Assembly: GCA_947577075.1 (NCBI GenBank)
Contig: CANPTW010000002.1
Span: forward strand, 62,001-126,000
DNA length: 64,000 bases
Source of the DNA: an uncultured Oscillibacter sp.
Lineage (GTDB): Bacteria; Bacillota; Clostridia; Oscillospirales; Oscillospiraceae
Direction: 5' to 3'
Each line of letters starts with the position of its first letter. Within the stretch, counting starts at the first letter, position 1. Both the position numbers and the translations under genes were made by a program. Below the pieces are notes generated by a model. The model was given only the letters and a program-made list of their open reading frames with translations, was not told the origin of the DNA and ran no database searches. Positions 26,096 to 35,795 of this stretch are shown in pieces.

Positions 26096-27598
26096 TCACA
26101 CGGGCCGGCCGGAAGGGCCGGGAAGCCGCTGGTACACCTGCATTTCCCGGTACAGCCGCCGGGACAGCCGCCTGCCGAAGGTTCCCGGAAGGGCGCGCCA
26201 CTGCCAGTTGCCCCCCAGGGTGGAGGGGATGTTCATCCGGGCCTCGCTGCCCAGGCCCAGCAGGTCCTGGAACTGCACCACCGCCAGATCGGCGGGGGAG
26301 GCCCAGAGGGAGCGCATCATGCCCCAGTGGTAGCCCTCCCGCTTGTTCAGACGGAGGTAGGCCTTGGCGAAATCCACGTCCTGCTTGGGGGCGGAGGCCA
26401 TCCAGCCCTGAATGGTGTCGTTGTCATGGGTGCCGGTATAGGCCACGCAGCGGGCGGGATAGCGGTGGGGCAGATAGTCGCCGACGCCGTCCCGGCTGTC
26501 GAAGGCGAACTCCAGCACCTTCATGCCGGGGTAGCCGGAGTCCCGGAGGAGCCTGCACACCGAGGGGGTGAGGAAGCCCAGGTCCTCGGCGATGATCTCC
26601 TTTTCCCCCAGGGCCCGGTTCACCGCCTGGAAGAAGCCGATGCCGGGGCCGGGCCGCCAGGTTCCGTTCCGGGCGGTGGGTTCGCCGTAGGGGATGGCGT
26701 AATAGGAGTCGAAGCCCCGGAAGTGGTCGATGCGCAGAATGTCATAGAGCCGGAACTGGAAGGAGATGCGGCGCAGCCACCAGGCGTAGCCGTCCCCCCT
26801 CATCCGCTCCCAGTCGAACAGGGGATTGCCCCACAGCTGCCCGTCGGGGGCGAAGCCGTCGGGGGGGCAGCCCGCCACCTCGGTGGGCAGGCCCTCCCCG
26901 TCCAGCTGGAACTGCTCCGGGCTGGCCCAGACGTCGGCGCTGTCGCCGGAGACATAGATGGGCAGATCCCCGATGATGGACAGCCCCAGGCCGTTGGCGT
27001 GCCGCTTCAGCGCCCTCCATTGGCGGAAAAAGAGGTACTGAACCCCCTTCCAGAAGGAGATCTCCTCCGCCAGCTCCTTCCGGGCGCGGGCCAGGGCGCC
27101 GGGCCTGCGCAGCCGCAGGTCCTCGGGCCACTGGGACCAGGGGGCTCCGCCGTGCCGGTCCTTCAGGGCCATGAACAGGGCATAGTCCTCCAGCCAGTCC
27201 GCCTGTTCCCCGCAGAAGGCGGGGAAATCGGGTTCCCCCCGGGCCAGCAGCCGGCCGCAGGCCATGCGGAGCACGCCGAAACGGGCGGCGTACATCCGCC
27301 CATAGTCCACCCGCTCGGGATCGTCCCCCCAATCGAGGGACCGGAATTCACCGCCGTCCAGCAGCCCCTCCTCCGCCAGGAGGTCCAGGTCGATGAAGTA
27401 GGGGTTTCCGGCAAAGGAGGAGAAGGACTGATAGGGGGAGTCCCCGTAGCTTGTGGGGCCCACGGGCAGAAGCTGCCAGCAGCTCTGGCCGCCCGCGGCC
27501 AGGAAATCCGCGAATTTCCACGCTTCCTTTCCCAAGGTGCCGATGCCGTAAGGGGAGGGAAGGGAGGAAATGGGCATCAGGATGCCGGATCTTCTCAC
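26096..27598 (-). CDS. malQ: 4-alpha-glucanotransferase
   Basis: SLPSPYGIGTLGKEAWKFADFLAAGGQSCWQLLPVGPTSYGDSPYQSFSSFAGNPYFIDLD. Confidence 0.95.
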   Translation of the reverse strand: MRRSGILMPISSLPSPYGIGTLGKEAWKFADFLAAGGQSCWQLLPVGPTSYGDSPYQSFSSFAGNPYFIDLDLLAEEGLLDGGEFRSLDWGDDPERVDYGRMYAARFGVLRMACGRLLARGEPDFPAFCGEQADWLEDYALFMALKDRHGGAPWSQWPEDLRLRRPGALARARKELAEEISFWKGVQYLFFRQWRALKRHANGLGLSIIGDLPIYVSGDSADVWASPEQFQLDGEGLPTEVAGCPPDGFAPDGQLWGNPLFDWERMRGDGYAWWLRRISFQFRLYDILRIDHFRGFDSYYAIPYGEPTARNGTWRPGPGIGFFQAVNRALGEKEIIAEDLGFLTPSVCRLLRDSGYPGMKVLEFAFDSRDGVGDYLPHRYPARCVAYTGTHDNDTIQGWMASAPKQDVDFAKAYLRLNKREGYHWGMMRSLWASPADLAVVQFQDLLGLGSEARMNIPSTLGGNWQWRALPGTFGRRLSRRLYREMQVYQRLPGPSGRPV

Positions 27599-27681
27599 GT
27601 TGGAATCACCTTCCTAATCGGAGCCCGTTTTTGACGGGGACCGGAGTGAAGTAAAGGGCCGCCCTCCGGCGGCCCTTGCGG

Positions 27682-28689
27682 TCAGGAAAGCCGGGCTACG
27701 CTCTCGCCCTGAATGAGCCGGAAGGGGACCAGCTCGTGGACGGGGCGGCCGCCCAGGACGATGGCCCGCAGCAGCGTGTCCACCCCCCGCTCGGCCAGCC
27801 GCTGGGTGTCCTGCTGGACCGTGGTCAGCCGGGGGAGGGAATACTGCCCGATGACGATGCCGTCATAGCCCACCACGGAAATGTCCTCCGGCACCCGCCG
27901 CCCCATGTCCCGCAGGGCCCGGATGGCCCCCAGGGCCATCACGTCGCTGATGGCGAAAATGGCGGTGAGACGGGGGCAGCGCGCCAGCAGCTTCTGCGTG
28001 GCGGCGTAAGCCTCCGGCATGGAATAGCGGCAGGGCTCGCACTGCCGGTCCACGTCGAAGGGCAGCCCCAGGCGGCGGCAGGCATCCCGGCAGCCGGTGA
28101 GGCGGCTGTAGCTGATCTGGGAGCAGGACCAGTTTCCGCCCAGGAACCCGATGTGCCGGTGGCCCTGTCCGGCCAGCAGCTGGACGACCTGCTCCGCGGC
28201 CTCGCCGTCGTCGGTGGTAAAGGAGGACAGGTTGCCGAAGCCCAGCTCCCGGGCGCTGTTGGTCAGCAGCACGCAGGGGGCGGCGATGGGGGCGAAACCC
28301 GCCTTGAAGAGGTCCAGGTCCCCCCCCAGGAAGATGATCCCCCGGGGGCGGCGCTCCCGGTGGAGCTGGAGGGCGTAGGCCACCTCGTTGGCGTCCTCGT
28401 ACAGGTAGTAGACGGCGGCGTCCTGCCCCGCGTCCAGCAGAAGGGCCTGGAGCTTTTCCACCAGGTCGGCGAAGAGCATGTTCATGGTCCCTTTGACAAT
28501 GACGGCAATGCTGCTCCCGCTTTGCTGCTTCAGGTGCTTGGCGTTGTTGTTGGGCTGGAAGCCCTGGGCCTCCACCACGGCCAGCACCTTCTGCCGGGTC
28601 TCCTCGCTGACGTCGGGGTGGTCGTTCAGCACCCGGGACACGGTGGACACACCGCACCCGGAGAGCCGGGCAATATCTTTGATGGTCAT
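27682..28689 (-). CDS. LacI family transcriptional regulator
   Basis: MTIKDIARLSGCGVSTVSRVLNDHPDVSEETRQKVLAVVE HTH. Start trimmed to ATG 28689. Confidence 0.95.
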   Translation of the reverse strand: MTIKDIARLSGCGVSTVSRVLNDHPDVSEETRQKVLAVVEAQGFQPNNNAKHLKQQSGSSIAVIVKGTMNMLFADLVEKLQALLLDAGQDAAVYYLYEDANEVAYALQLHRERRPRGIIFLGGDLDLFKAGFAPIAAPCVLLTNSARELGFGNLSSFTTDDGEAAEQVVQLLAGQGHRHIGFLGGNWSCSQISYSRLTGCRDACRRLGLPFDVDRQCEPCRYSMPEAYAATQKLLARCPRLTAIFAISDVMALGAIRALRDMGRRVPEDISVVGYDGIVIGQYSLPRLTTVQQDTQRLAERGVDTLLRAIVLGGRPVHELVPFRLIQGESVARLS

Positions 28690-28805
28690 ACCGCGTCCCC
28701 TCTTTCTCGGCAGCTTGAAATCTGGGAAATCATAGCACATTTTAACCGGCGGCGCAAGGCTTTTTGGAAAGGTTATGCCTTTAACCAGAACCTTTCCGCC
28801 GGAGA

Positions 28806-29663
28806 TTATCCCTTTACGGCGCCGGCGGCCACACCCTTGATGATGTGCTTCTGGCAGGTGAGATAGAAGACGACGACGGGGATGATGCTCAAAAGGATCA
28901 GCGCCATGGTGGCGCCCAGGTCCACGGTGCCGTAGCTGCCCTTGAGATACTGGATATGGATGGGGATGGTGCGGTATTTGTTGATGTCCAGCACCAGGTA
29001 GGGAAGCAGGTAATCGTTCCAGACCCACATGATTTCCAGGATGCCCACGGAGATCATGGTGGGCTTCAGCATGGGCAGCACCACAGAGAAGAAGACCCGC
29101 AGGGGACCGCACCCGTCGATGGCGGCGGCCTCCTCAATCTCCAGGGGAATGGACTTGACGAAGCCCACGAACATGAAGATGGCCAGCCCCGCGCCGAAGC
29201 CCAGGTATACCACCGGGATGGTCCAGGGGGTGTTCAGGTGGAGCTTATCCGCCGTTTTGGAAAGGGTGAACATGACCATCTGGAAGGGGACCACCATGGA
29301 GAAGACGCACAAGAAGTAGAGCAGCTTGCAGAAGGCGGAATTCACCCTGGCGATGTACCAGGCGGCCATGGAGGTGCACAGGAGAATCAGGAAGGTGGAG
29401 GCCAGGGTAATGACCACGCTGTAAAGCACGCTCTTGGCAAAGGGGTAGTTGCCGAAGGTCATGCCCTTGATGAAGTTCTCGAACCCGGCCCACATCTCCC
29501 CGGAGGGCAGGGCGAAGGTGTCGGTCTTGACAAAGGTGTTGAGCTTGAAGGAGTTGACCACCACCGTGAGAACGGGCAGCACGTAGATCACGCAGATCAC
29601 GGCCAGAGTCACCGACAGGATGGTCTTCCGGCGGCGCTCGGCGGAAAGGGTTTTGGCATTCAT
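28806..29663 (-). CDS. Carbohydrate ABC transporter permease (MalG type)
   Basis: EEAAAIDGCGPLRVFFSVVLPMLKPT EAA motif. Confidence 0.92.
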   Translation of the reverse strand: MNAKTLSAERRRKTILSVTLAVICVIYVLPVLTVVVNSFKLNTFVKTDTFALPSGEMWAGFENFIKGMTFGNYPFAKSVLYSVVITLASTFLILLCTSMAAWYIARVNSAFCKLLYFLCVFSMVVPFQMVMFTLSKTADKLHLNTPWTIPVVYLGFGAGLAIFMFVGFVKSIPLEIEEAAAIDGCGPLRVFFSVVLPMLKPTMISVGILEIMWVWNDYLLPYLVLDINKYRTIPIHIQYLKGSYGTVDLGATMALILLSIIPVVVFYLTCQKHIIKGVAAGAVKG

Positions 29664-30568
29664 TACTGCTGTACCTCCTTTTTGCGGGTGTAGCCCAGCT
29701 GGGCCAGGCCCAGTCCGGCGACCAGGATGAAGAAGATAACCGCCTTGGCCTGGGCCACGCCCTGGGAGGAGGAGCTGGAGCCGTAGAAGGTGTTGTAGAT
29801 GTTCAGCGCCAGCATCTCCGTGGTCTTGACGGTGGTCCCGCCGGGCTGGATGACAAAGGGCTGCCCGTTGGTCAGGGCCAGGTTCTGGTCGAAGAGCTTG
29901 AAGCCGTTGGTCAGGGAGAGGAACATGCAGATGGTGATGGAGGGCATCACGTTGGGAATGGTCACCTTGAACAGGGTCTGCCAGCGGGTGGCGCCGTCAA
30001 TCCGGGCGGCCTCCAGCATCTCCCCCGGGACGTTCTGGAGGCCCGCAATGTAGATGATCATCATATAGCCGATCTGCTGCCAGCACATGAGGATGATGAG
30101 CCCCCAGAAGCCGTATTTGCTCTCCAGCAGGATGGAGGTGCTCCAGCGGCTGAGAATGCCGTCGAAGATCATGGACCAGATGTAGCCCAGGACGATGCCG
30201 CCGATGAGATTTGGCATGAAGAAAACGGTGCGGAACAGGTTGCTGCCCTGGATGCCCTGGGTCAGGGCATAGGCCACGGCGAAGGCCAGCACGTTGATGA
30301 GCACCACGGACACCACGGCAAAGAGGGCGGTGTACCAAAAGGCGTGGCGGAAGGAGACGTCCTGGAAGGCCTTGACATAGTTCCCCAGACCGATGAACTG
30401 GGCGTTGGAGATGGTTTTAAACTTGCACATGGACAGCCAGATGCCCTGGAAGAAGGGCCAGACAAAGCCGATGATGAAGGCGATGACCACCGGCCCCAGA
30501 AACAGCGGCGCCCAGCGCCGGGTGGAGGTCCGGATGGAATTGCTGTTGGTGAGCTTTTTCGTTTTCAA
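29663..30568 (-). CDS. Carbohydrate ABC transporter permease (MalF type)
   Basis: EAARIDGATRWQTLFKVTIPNVMPS EAA motif; TTG start at 30568 with GGGAG upstream. Confidence 0.9.
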   Translation of the reverse strand: MKTKKLTNSNSIRTSTRRWAPLFLGPVVIAFIIGFVWPFFQGIWLSMCKFKTISNAQFIGLGNYVKAFQDVSFRHAFWYTALFAVVSVVLINVLAFAVAYALTQGIQGSNLFRTVFFMPNLIGGIVLGYIWSMIFDGILSRWSTSILLESKYGFWGLIILMCWQQIGYMMIIYIAGLQNVPGEMLEAARIDGATRWQTLFKVTIPNVMPSITICMFLSLTNGFKLFDQNLALTNGQPFVIQPGGTTVKTTEMLALNIYNTFYGSSSSSQGVAQAKAVIFFILVAGLGLAQLGYTRKKEVQQ

Positions 30569-30598
30569 AATATCAACTCCCAATCAGATTCGGGGGGG

Positions 30599-30689
30599 CG
30601 GATATCGTTCGCTCACCGGAGCCGTGGGCGAACGATGTCCGTCTCCATGGATGGGTCCGGACAGGCAGGGCGGGCGTTCCCGCCCGCCC
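30599..30689 (-). other. Two intercistronic hairpins between SBP and permease genes
   Basis: CGGATATCGTTCGC/GCGAACGATGTCCG (30599-30641) and GGGCGGGCG-TTCC-CGCCCGCCC (30668-30689). Confidence 0.8.
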
Positions 30690-30730
30690 CGCCTGCTTCC
30701 GCGCTCCGGAAAGGGGGAACGCGGATGCTT

Positions 30731-32053
30731 TTAGCCGTTGGCGTTTTGATACTGCACGGCCCAGCCGTCCACGAAGGCGGTGCGGACCTGCTCCCAGTTG
30801 GCGGCGGACTGGTCGGCGTTGTACTGGTTCAGCGCGGCCACCAGGGCGGCGCGGTAGTCGTCCACGTTGGGCTGGAAGTTGGTGGCCCAGTTCATCACAT
30901 AGCAGCCGTCGGCGGTATAGGCGTCGGCAGCGGCCAGGAAGCCGTTGGTGGATTCGGCGGCCTGCTTATAGGGCATGACGCCGAAGGTGTCCACCAGCTT
31001 GCGGGAGGCGTCGGGATCGGTGACGCACCAGACCATGAAGTCCATGGTGGCCTGCTGATCCTCTTCCGAGGCCTGGCAGTTGATGGCCCAGCAGTTTTCG
31101 GTGCCGCAGTTCAGGCCGGCCTTTTCCTCGCCGGAAACGCCGCAGTAGTAAGGAATCATGGTGGCGTTGGGGACCTGCTCCTTCAAGCCCTCGTACTCCC
31201 AGGAGCCCTGGACCTGGAACGCGGCCTTGCCGGAGCGGAACTCCTCGCTGGCGTCATGGCCGCCGGTGGCCAGCTCCTTGGGGTCGGTCAGGCTGTTGTT
31301 GATGCACAGGTCGTAGAGATTCTTGAAGTTGTCCAGGTATTTTCCGGTAATGGTGGCGGGGCACTCGGTCCAGGTTTCGCCCTCCTGCTCATAATAGTAC
31401 TCCAGGTTGGCCATGTGGCCGGTGAAGCGCCAGGAGGAGGAGCCGTCCATGTCGCAGGAGGTGAAGGCGTCGAAGCCCAGCTCCCCGGCGCGGCTGTGGA
31501 TGTCCTCGGCCACGGCCTTGAGCCCGTCGAAGTTTTTGATCTCATCCATGGAGTGGCCGGCTTGCTCCACCAGGTCGGGGTTGACAATGATGCCGTAGCA
31601 CTCATAGCAGTAGCCGATGGAAACCAGCTTCCCGTCCTCGGCATAGAGGTTGTAAGCGTCGGTGCTCAGTTCGTTGGCAATGGGGGTTCCGGTGAGGTCC
31701 AGGGCGTAGTCCTGCCAGTCCTTGACGCCCGCGGTGTTGCCGATGACGAAGAGGGTGGGAGGCGCGCTCTTGTCCATCTCGGAGATGAGGGTCTGGCTGT
31801 AGGTTCCGGAGGCGGCGGTAACCACCTGGACGGGCACGCCGGTCTTTTCGGTATAGGTGGCGGCGATATCCTGGAGAACCTCGTCGGATTCGGGCTTGAA
31901 GTTCAGCCAGTAGACGCGGCCGGAGGCGCCGGAAGCGCCGCCGTTTTCGGAAGAGGAGCCGCTGTCCGCAGCCGGAGCGTCTCCGCCGCCGCAGGCGGCC
32001 AGGGACAGCGCCATCACGGCGCAAAGGAGCAGAGCCAAGAGTCGTTTCTTCAT
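30731..32053 (-). CDS. ABC transporter substrate-binding lipoprotein (maltodextrin-like)
   Basis: MKKRLLALLLCAVMALSLAACGGG lipobox; upstream of two permeases. Confidence 0.9.
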   Translation of the reverse strand: MKKRLLALLLCAVMALSLAACGGGDAPAADSGSSSENGGASGASGRVYWLNFKPESDEVLQDIAATYTEKTGVPVQVVTAASGTYSQTLISEMDKSAPPTLFVIGNTAGVKDWQDYALDLTGTPIANELSTDAYNLYAEDGKLVSIGYCYECYGIIVNPDLVEQAGHSMDEIKNFDGLKAVAEDIHSRAGELGFDAFTSCDMDGSSSWRFTGHMANLEYYYEQEGETWTECPATITGKYLDNFKNLYDLCINNSLTDPKELATGGHDASEEFRSGKAAFQVQGSWEYEGLKEQVPNATMIPYYCGVSGEEKAGLNCGTENCWAINCQASEEDQQATMDFMVWCVTDPDASRKLVDTFGVMPYKQAAESTNGFLAAADAYTADGCYVMNWATNFQPNVDDYRAALVAALNQYNADQSAANWEQVRTAFVDGWAVQYQNANG

Positions 32054-32089
32054 TTCATAATCCTCCTGATAGTATTTGTTCGCCAGAGT

Positions 32090-32132
32090 TGGGAACGCTT
32101 CCGGAACCGTTATTGGTAACGTTTCCAGAACC
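32090..32132. promoter_or_regulatory. Two putative LacI-family operators upstream of the SBP gene
   Basis: GGGAACGCTTCCGG and TGGTAACGTTTCCA, both resembling palindromic LacI/CcpA-type sites. Confidence 0.55.
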
Positions 32133-32508
32133 CATGCACTTATCATAGCAACAATTGGGAAAGGATGCAAGGAAAACTTGAGCGGCAAGAAAAAAATTGG
32201 AGGGCTGCTAAAAAATATTTCCCATTTTTGGGGAAAAGCGCCAAGTAATTCCGGGGTGGGCCCGGCAGGAGCCGCGGCCCGGCGGGCGTCCGCCCCGCCG
32301 CAAGGCGTTTCCGGCGGCGTTTCCACCGCCCGGCCGCTTTGCCGTTCCCCACTGCTCTTTTTGGCGCCATTTGGGGAAAACACCGGGCCGCGCCGGAAGG
32401 CCCCGCCTGGAAAAACCCGGCCGCATCAATTTTATAAAACAGAAAAATAAATCTTGACTTTCATAAAGTTAATGTTTATATTTAATATTATGAAAGGAGG
32501 CCGTGCCT

Positions 32509-32808
32509 ATGACCACTGTGCCCCCCTGGATGGCGGACCTGGACGAACAGGATTTGACCTTTGTGAAGCGCTTCCTTCTGGCCTCCGGCTCCCTGAAGGA
32601 GGTGGCCGCCCAGTACGGCGTCAGCTATCCCACGGTGCGCCTGCGCCTGGACCGGCTGATACAGAAGATACGCCTCAGCGACACGGCGGAGGCGGACCCC
32701 TACGTCGCCCTGGTGAAGCGCCTGGCGGTGGACGACAAGCTGGACTTCGACACCGCGAAGATATTGATTGCGGCCTACAGGGAGGCCCGGAACGAGAATG
32801 GAGGTTGA
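32509..32808 (+). CDS. DUF2089 family small HTH-like protein
   Basis: LDEQDLTFVKRFLLASGSLKEVAAQYGVSYPTVRLRLDRLIQKI; RBS GGAGG. Confidence 0.8.
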   Translation: MTTVPPWMADLDEQDLTFVKRFLLASGSLKEVAAQYGVSYPTVRLRLDRLIQKIRLSDTAEADPYVALVKRLAVDDKLDFDTAKILIAAYREARNENGG

Positions 32809-32811
32809 GAG

Positions 32812-33138
32812 ATGGCCGTTTTGACTAAGGGAATGATTGTGTTGTTGGTGTTTACGCTGGTGGTCCTTGCGGGAGGGATTTTCCTGCAAATCTTCCTCTC
32901 CAAGCGGGAGAGCCGCTGGCCGGGCCTGGTCCTGCCGCTGCTGACGTTTTTGTGGTCCCTGCTGGGCCCGCTGAACGTCATGGACACCGGCAGCGTGTCC
33001 CGGAATGTCCTGCTGGTGCTGGTGACCCTGCTGGCGGGGAACATCCCCACGCTGCTTCTGCTGGCGATTTACTGGGCGGTCCGGGAGAAACGGCGGGTGC
33101 GGGACCAGATCGACAAAATGAAAATTGACGAGCTGTAA
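32812..33138 (+). CDS. Small membrane protein of unknown function
   Basis: 108 aa, three hydrophobic segments; 4 nt after the DUF2089 gene. Confidence 0.7.
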   Translation: MAVLTKGMIVLLVFTLVVLAGGIFLQIFLSKRESRWPGLVLPLLTFLWSLLGPLNVMDTGSVSRNVLLVLVTLLAGNIPTLLLLAIYWAVREKRRVRDQIDKMKIDEL

Positions 33139-33144
33139 GGCGCA

Positions 33145-33173
33145 GAGGCTCCCCTCCGGGGAGTCTTTTTTCC
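33145..33173 (+). terminator. Rho-independent terminator
   Basis: GGCTCCCCTCCGGGGAGTCTTTTTT. Confidence 0.8.
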
Positions 33174-33244
33174 GGAAAGCCGCTGTCAGGCCAAGTTCCT
33201 CCGGCATAGCCTGAGCATGTAAAAATCTTTGGGAGGGCAGACCG

Positions 33245-34309
33245 ATGGCACAAGTGACCAACTTTTTTGCGGGCGCCAACAGCGGCGAGGGATTTCGGAA
33301 CCTGTTTTCGGAGATCGCGGACGTGGAGAATACATATGATTTCATGGTGTTGAAGGGCGGTCCCGGCGTGGGGAAAAATACCTTCATGCGGGAGATCGGC
33401 CGGACCATGGAGGAGGCGGGAAGGGCGGTGGAGTACCTCTGGTGCTCCGGGGACCCGGATTCCCTGGACGGCGTGGTGATTCCGGAGCTCCGCTGCGCCA
33501 TAGCGGACGGCACCTCGCCCCACGTCATCGAACCCCAATATCCCGCCGCCGTGGACCGCTACGTGGACCTGGGCCGGTTTTACGACCTCACCGCCGCCAA
33601 GGCCTCCGCGGAGGAAGTGAAGTCCCGCACCCGGGCCTATAAGGCGGCCTATGTCCGGGCCTACCACAGCCTCAAGGCCGCCCGGCAGGTGGAGCTGGAT
33701 GCGGTGGCCTCAATGGGCCGGGATTTTGACGGCGAACGCCTGGAGCGCCGGGTCAAGGGAATCATCAGCCGGGAGCTCCGGGCCAGGGGGGACCAGCAGG
33801 GGCGGACCGCCCGCCGTTTTCTGGGAAGCATCACCCACAAGGGCTGCGTCTGGCGCTTTGACAGCGTGGACGTTCTCTGCCCCCGGGTTTATGAATTTGC
33901 CGACACCTGGGAGCTGGCGGGACCGGCCTTTGCCCGCCTCCATGCGGCGGCGGCGGAAAAGGGATGGGACACCGTCGCCTGCCTCTCGCCGGAGGACCCG
34001 GAGCGCATCGAGCACCTGCTGATCCCCGGCCTGGGGCTGGCGTTTGTCACCTCCTGCCCCGGGATGGACTATGGGAAAAAGCCCTATCGCCGGGTCCGGC
34101 TGGACGCCATGGCGGAAACGGAGGGCAGGGCCCGCCTGCGCTTCCAGACCCGCATGGTGGCGCTGCTCCGGGAAGAGGCGGTGGACGCGCTGAAGGAGGC
34201 CAAGCGGAACCACGACGCCCTGGAGGCGGTGTATAATCCCTACGTCGACTTCGACGGCGTCCGGGCCCTGGCGGCCCTGGAGGCGGGGAGGCTCCTGAGC
34301 TACGGCTGA
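33245..34309 (+). CDS. P-loop ATPase-like protein (PRK06851-type)
   Basis: LKGGPGVGKNTFMREIGRTME at the N-terminus; ACLSPEDPERIEHLLIPGLGLAFVTS in the second half. Confidence 0.65.
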   Translation: MAQVTNFFAGANSGEGFRNLFSEIADVENTYDFMVLKGGPGVGKNTFMREIGRTMEEAGRAVEYLWCSGDPDSLDGVVIPELRCAIADGTSPHVIEPQYPAAVDRYVDLGRFYDLTAAKASAEEVKSRTRAYKAAYVRAYHSLKAARQVELDAVASMGRDFDGERLERRVKGIISRELRARGDQQGRTARRFLGSITHKGCVWRFDSVDVLCPRVYEFADTWELAGPAFARLHAAAAEKGWDTVACLSPEDPERIEHLLIPGLGLAFVTSCPGMDYGKKPYRRVRLDAMAETEGRARLRFQTRMVALLREEAVDALKEAKRNHDALEAVYNPYVDFDGVRALAALEAGRLLSYG

Positions 34310-34409
34310 CACGCCGGGCGCGGGGGCCTGAGCGCCCCGGCCCTGCGGGAGGGAGGAAGACGCCGTAAAAGGGAAAGCCCGCCGGGACCGGCGGGCTTTC
34401 CCCTTCTGC

Positions 34410-35795
34410 TCAGTTTAAAAAGTCCTTCAGTTTCTTGCTTCGGGAGGGATGGCGGAGCTTTCGCAGGGCCTTGGCCTCGATCTGCCGGATGCGCTCCCTG
34501 GTGACGTTGAATTCCTTGCCTACCTCCTCCAGGGTCCGGGTCCGGCCGTCCTCGATGCCGAAGCGGAGCTTCAGCACCTTTTCCTCCCGGGGGGTCAGGG
34601 TGGACAGCACGTCCATCAGCTGTTCCTTCAAAAGAGTGAAGGACGCGGCCTCGGAGGGCTCCGACGCGCCCTCGTCCGGGATGAAGTCCCCCAGATGGCT
34701 GTCCTCCTCCTCGCCGATGGGCGTCTCCAGGGACACGGGCTCCTGGGCGATCTTCATGATCTCCCGCACCTTGTCCACGGGCATGTTCATCTCGGCGGCG
34801 ATCTCGTTGGGGGAGGGGTCGTGGCCCAGCTCCTGAAGGAGCTGGCGGCTGACCCGGATGACCTTGTTGATGGTTTCCACCATGTGGACGGGAATCCGGA
34901 TGGTCCGGGCCTGGTCGGCGATGGCCCGGGTGATGGCCTGGCGGATCCACCAGGTGGCGTAGGTGGAGAATTTGAAGCCCTTGGTGCAGTCGAACTTCTC
35001 CACGGCCTTGATGAGGCCCAGGTTGCCCTCCTGAATCAGGTCCAGGAACAGCATCCCCCGGCCCACATAGCGCTTGGCGATGGAGACTACCAGCCGGAGA
35101 TTGGCTTCCGCCAGCTTCTGCTTGGCGGTTTCGCCGGCCCGGTACTGCCGTTTCAGCGCGGCTTCCTCTTCGGCGTCCACAGGCTCCCCGGCCTCCCGGC
35201 GGCGGCGGAGCTCCGCCAGCTTTTCTCCCGCCTCGTTTCCGGCGGACATGGCCTGGGCCAGGTTGACCTCTTCCTCCGGGGTCAGCAGGGCCACCTTGCC
35301 GATCTCTTTCAAATACATGCGGACGGGGTCGTCGATGGAAAAGCTGTTGACCAGGGTGTTGGGGTCCACCAGCTCCTCTTCCTCCATCCCCGCGATCTCC
35401 TCGGCGGCGGGGCCCTCCTCCGGGAGCTCGGGGAGCAGGTCCTCCTCGGCGCTGATGTCGATGTTCAGCGCCTCCAGGGAGTCATAGAGCTGGTCCATCT
35501 GCTCGCCTTCCAGGTTCAGGTCGTCCACGGCCTCCATCAGCTCGGCGGACTCCACCTTGCCCTTCTTCTTGCTTTTGGCCAGCAGCTCCCGGAGCTTTTC
35601 GTTGTTGATGAGCCAGGCGGCGGCGGGGAGGGCGGCCACCTGCTTGTCGTCCAGGCGGACGATGCCGGCCTTCTTGGCCTCCTCGTCGGTCAGGACGCGG
35701 GGGGCGCCCCCGTCTGCCGCTTCGGTTCCGGCGGCGGGAAGCGCGTCCGTCTGGCGGCCGGGCTCCTTCTGGGTCAAATCCTGTTTATTAGACAT
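34410..35795 (-). CDS. rpoD: RNA polymerase primary sigma factor RpoD/SigA
   Basis: [46 protein letters not shown] and [36 protein letters not shown]. Confidence 0.98.
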   Translation of the reverse strand: MSNKQDLTQKEPGRQTDALPAAGTEAADGGAPRVLTDEEAKKAGIVRLDDKQVAALPAAAWLINNEKLRELLAKSKKKGKVESAELMEAVDDLNLEGEQMDQLYDSLEALNIDISAEEDLLPELPEEGPAAEEIAGMEEEELVDPNTLVNSFSIDDPVRMYLKEIGKVALLTPEEEVNLAQAMSAGNEAGEKLAELRRRREAGEPVDAEEEAALKRQYRAGETAKQKLAEANLRLVVSIAKRYVGRGMLFLDLIQEGNLGLIKAVEKFDCTKGFKFSTYATWWIRQAITRAIADQARTIRIPVHMVETINKVIRVSRQLLQELGHDPSPNEIAAEMNMPVDKVREIMKIAQEPVSLETPIGEEEDSHLGDFIPDEGASEPSEAASFTLLKEQLMDVLSTLTPREEKVLKLRFGIEDGRTRTLEEVGKEFNVTRERIRQIEAKALRKLRHPSRSKKLKDFLN

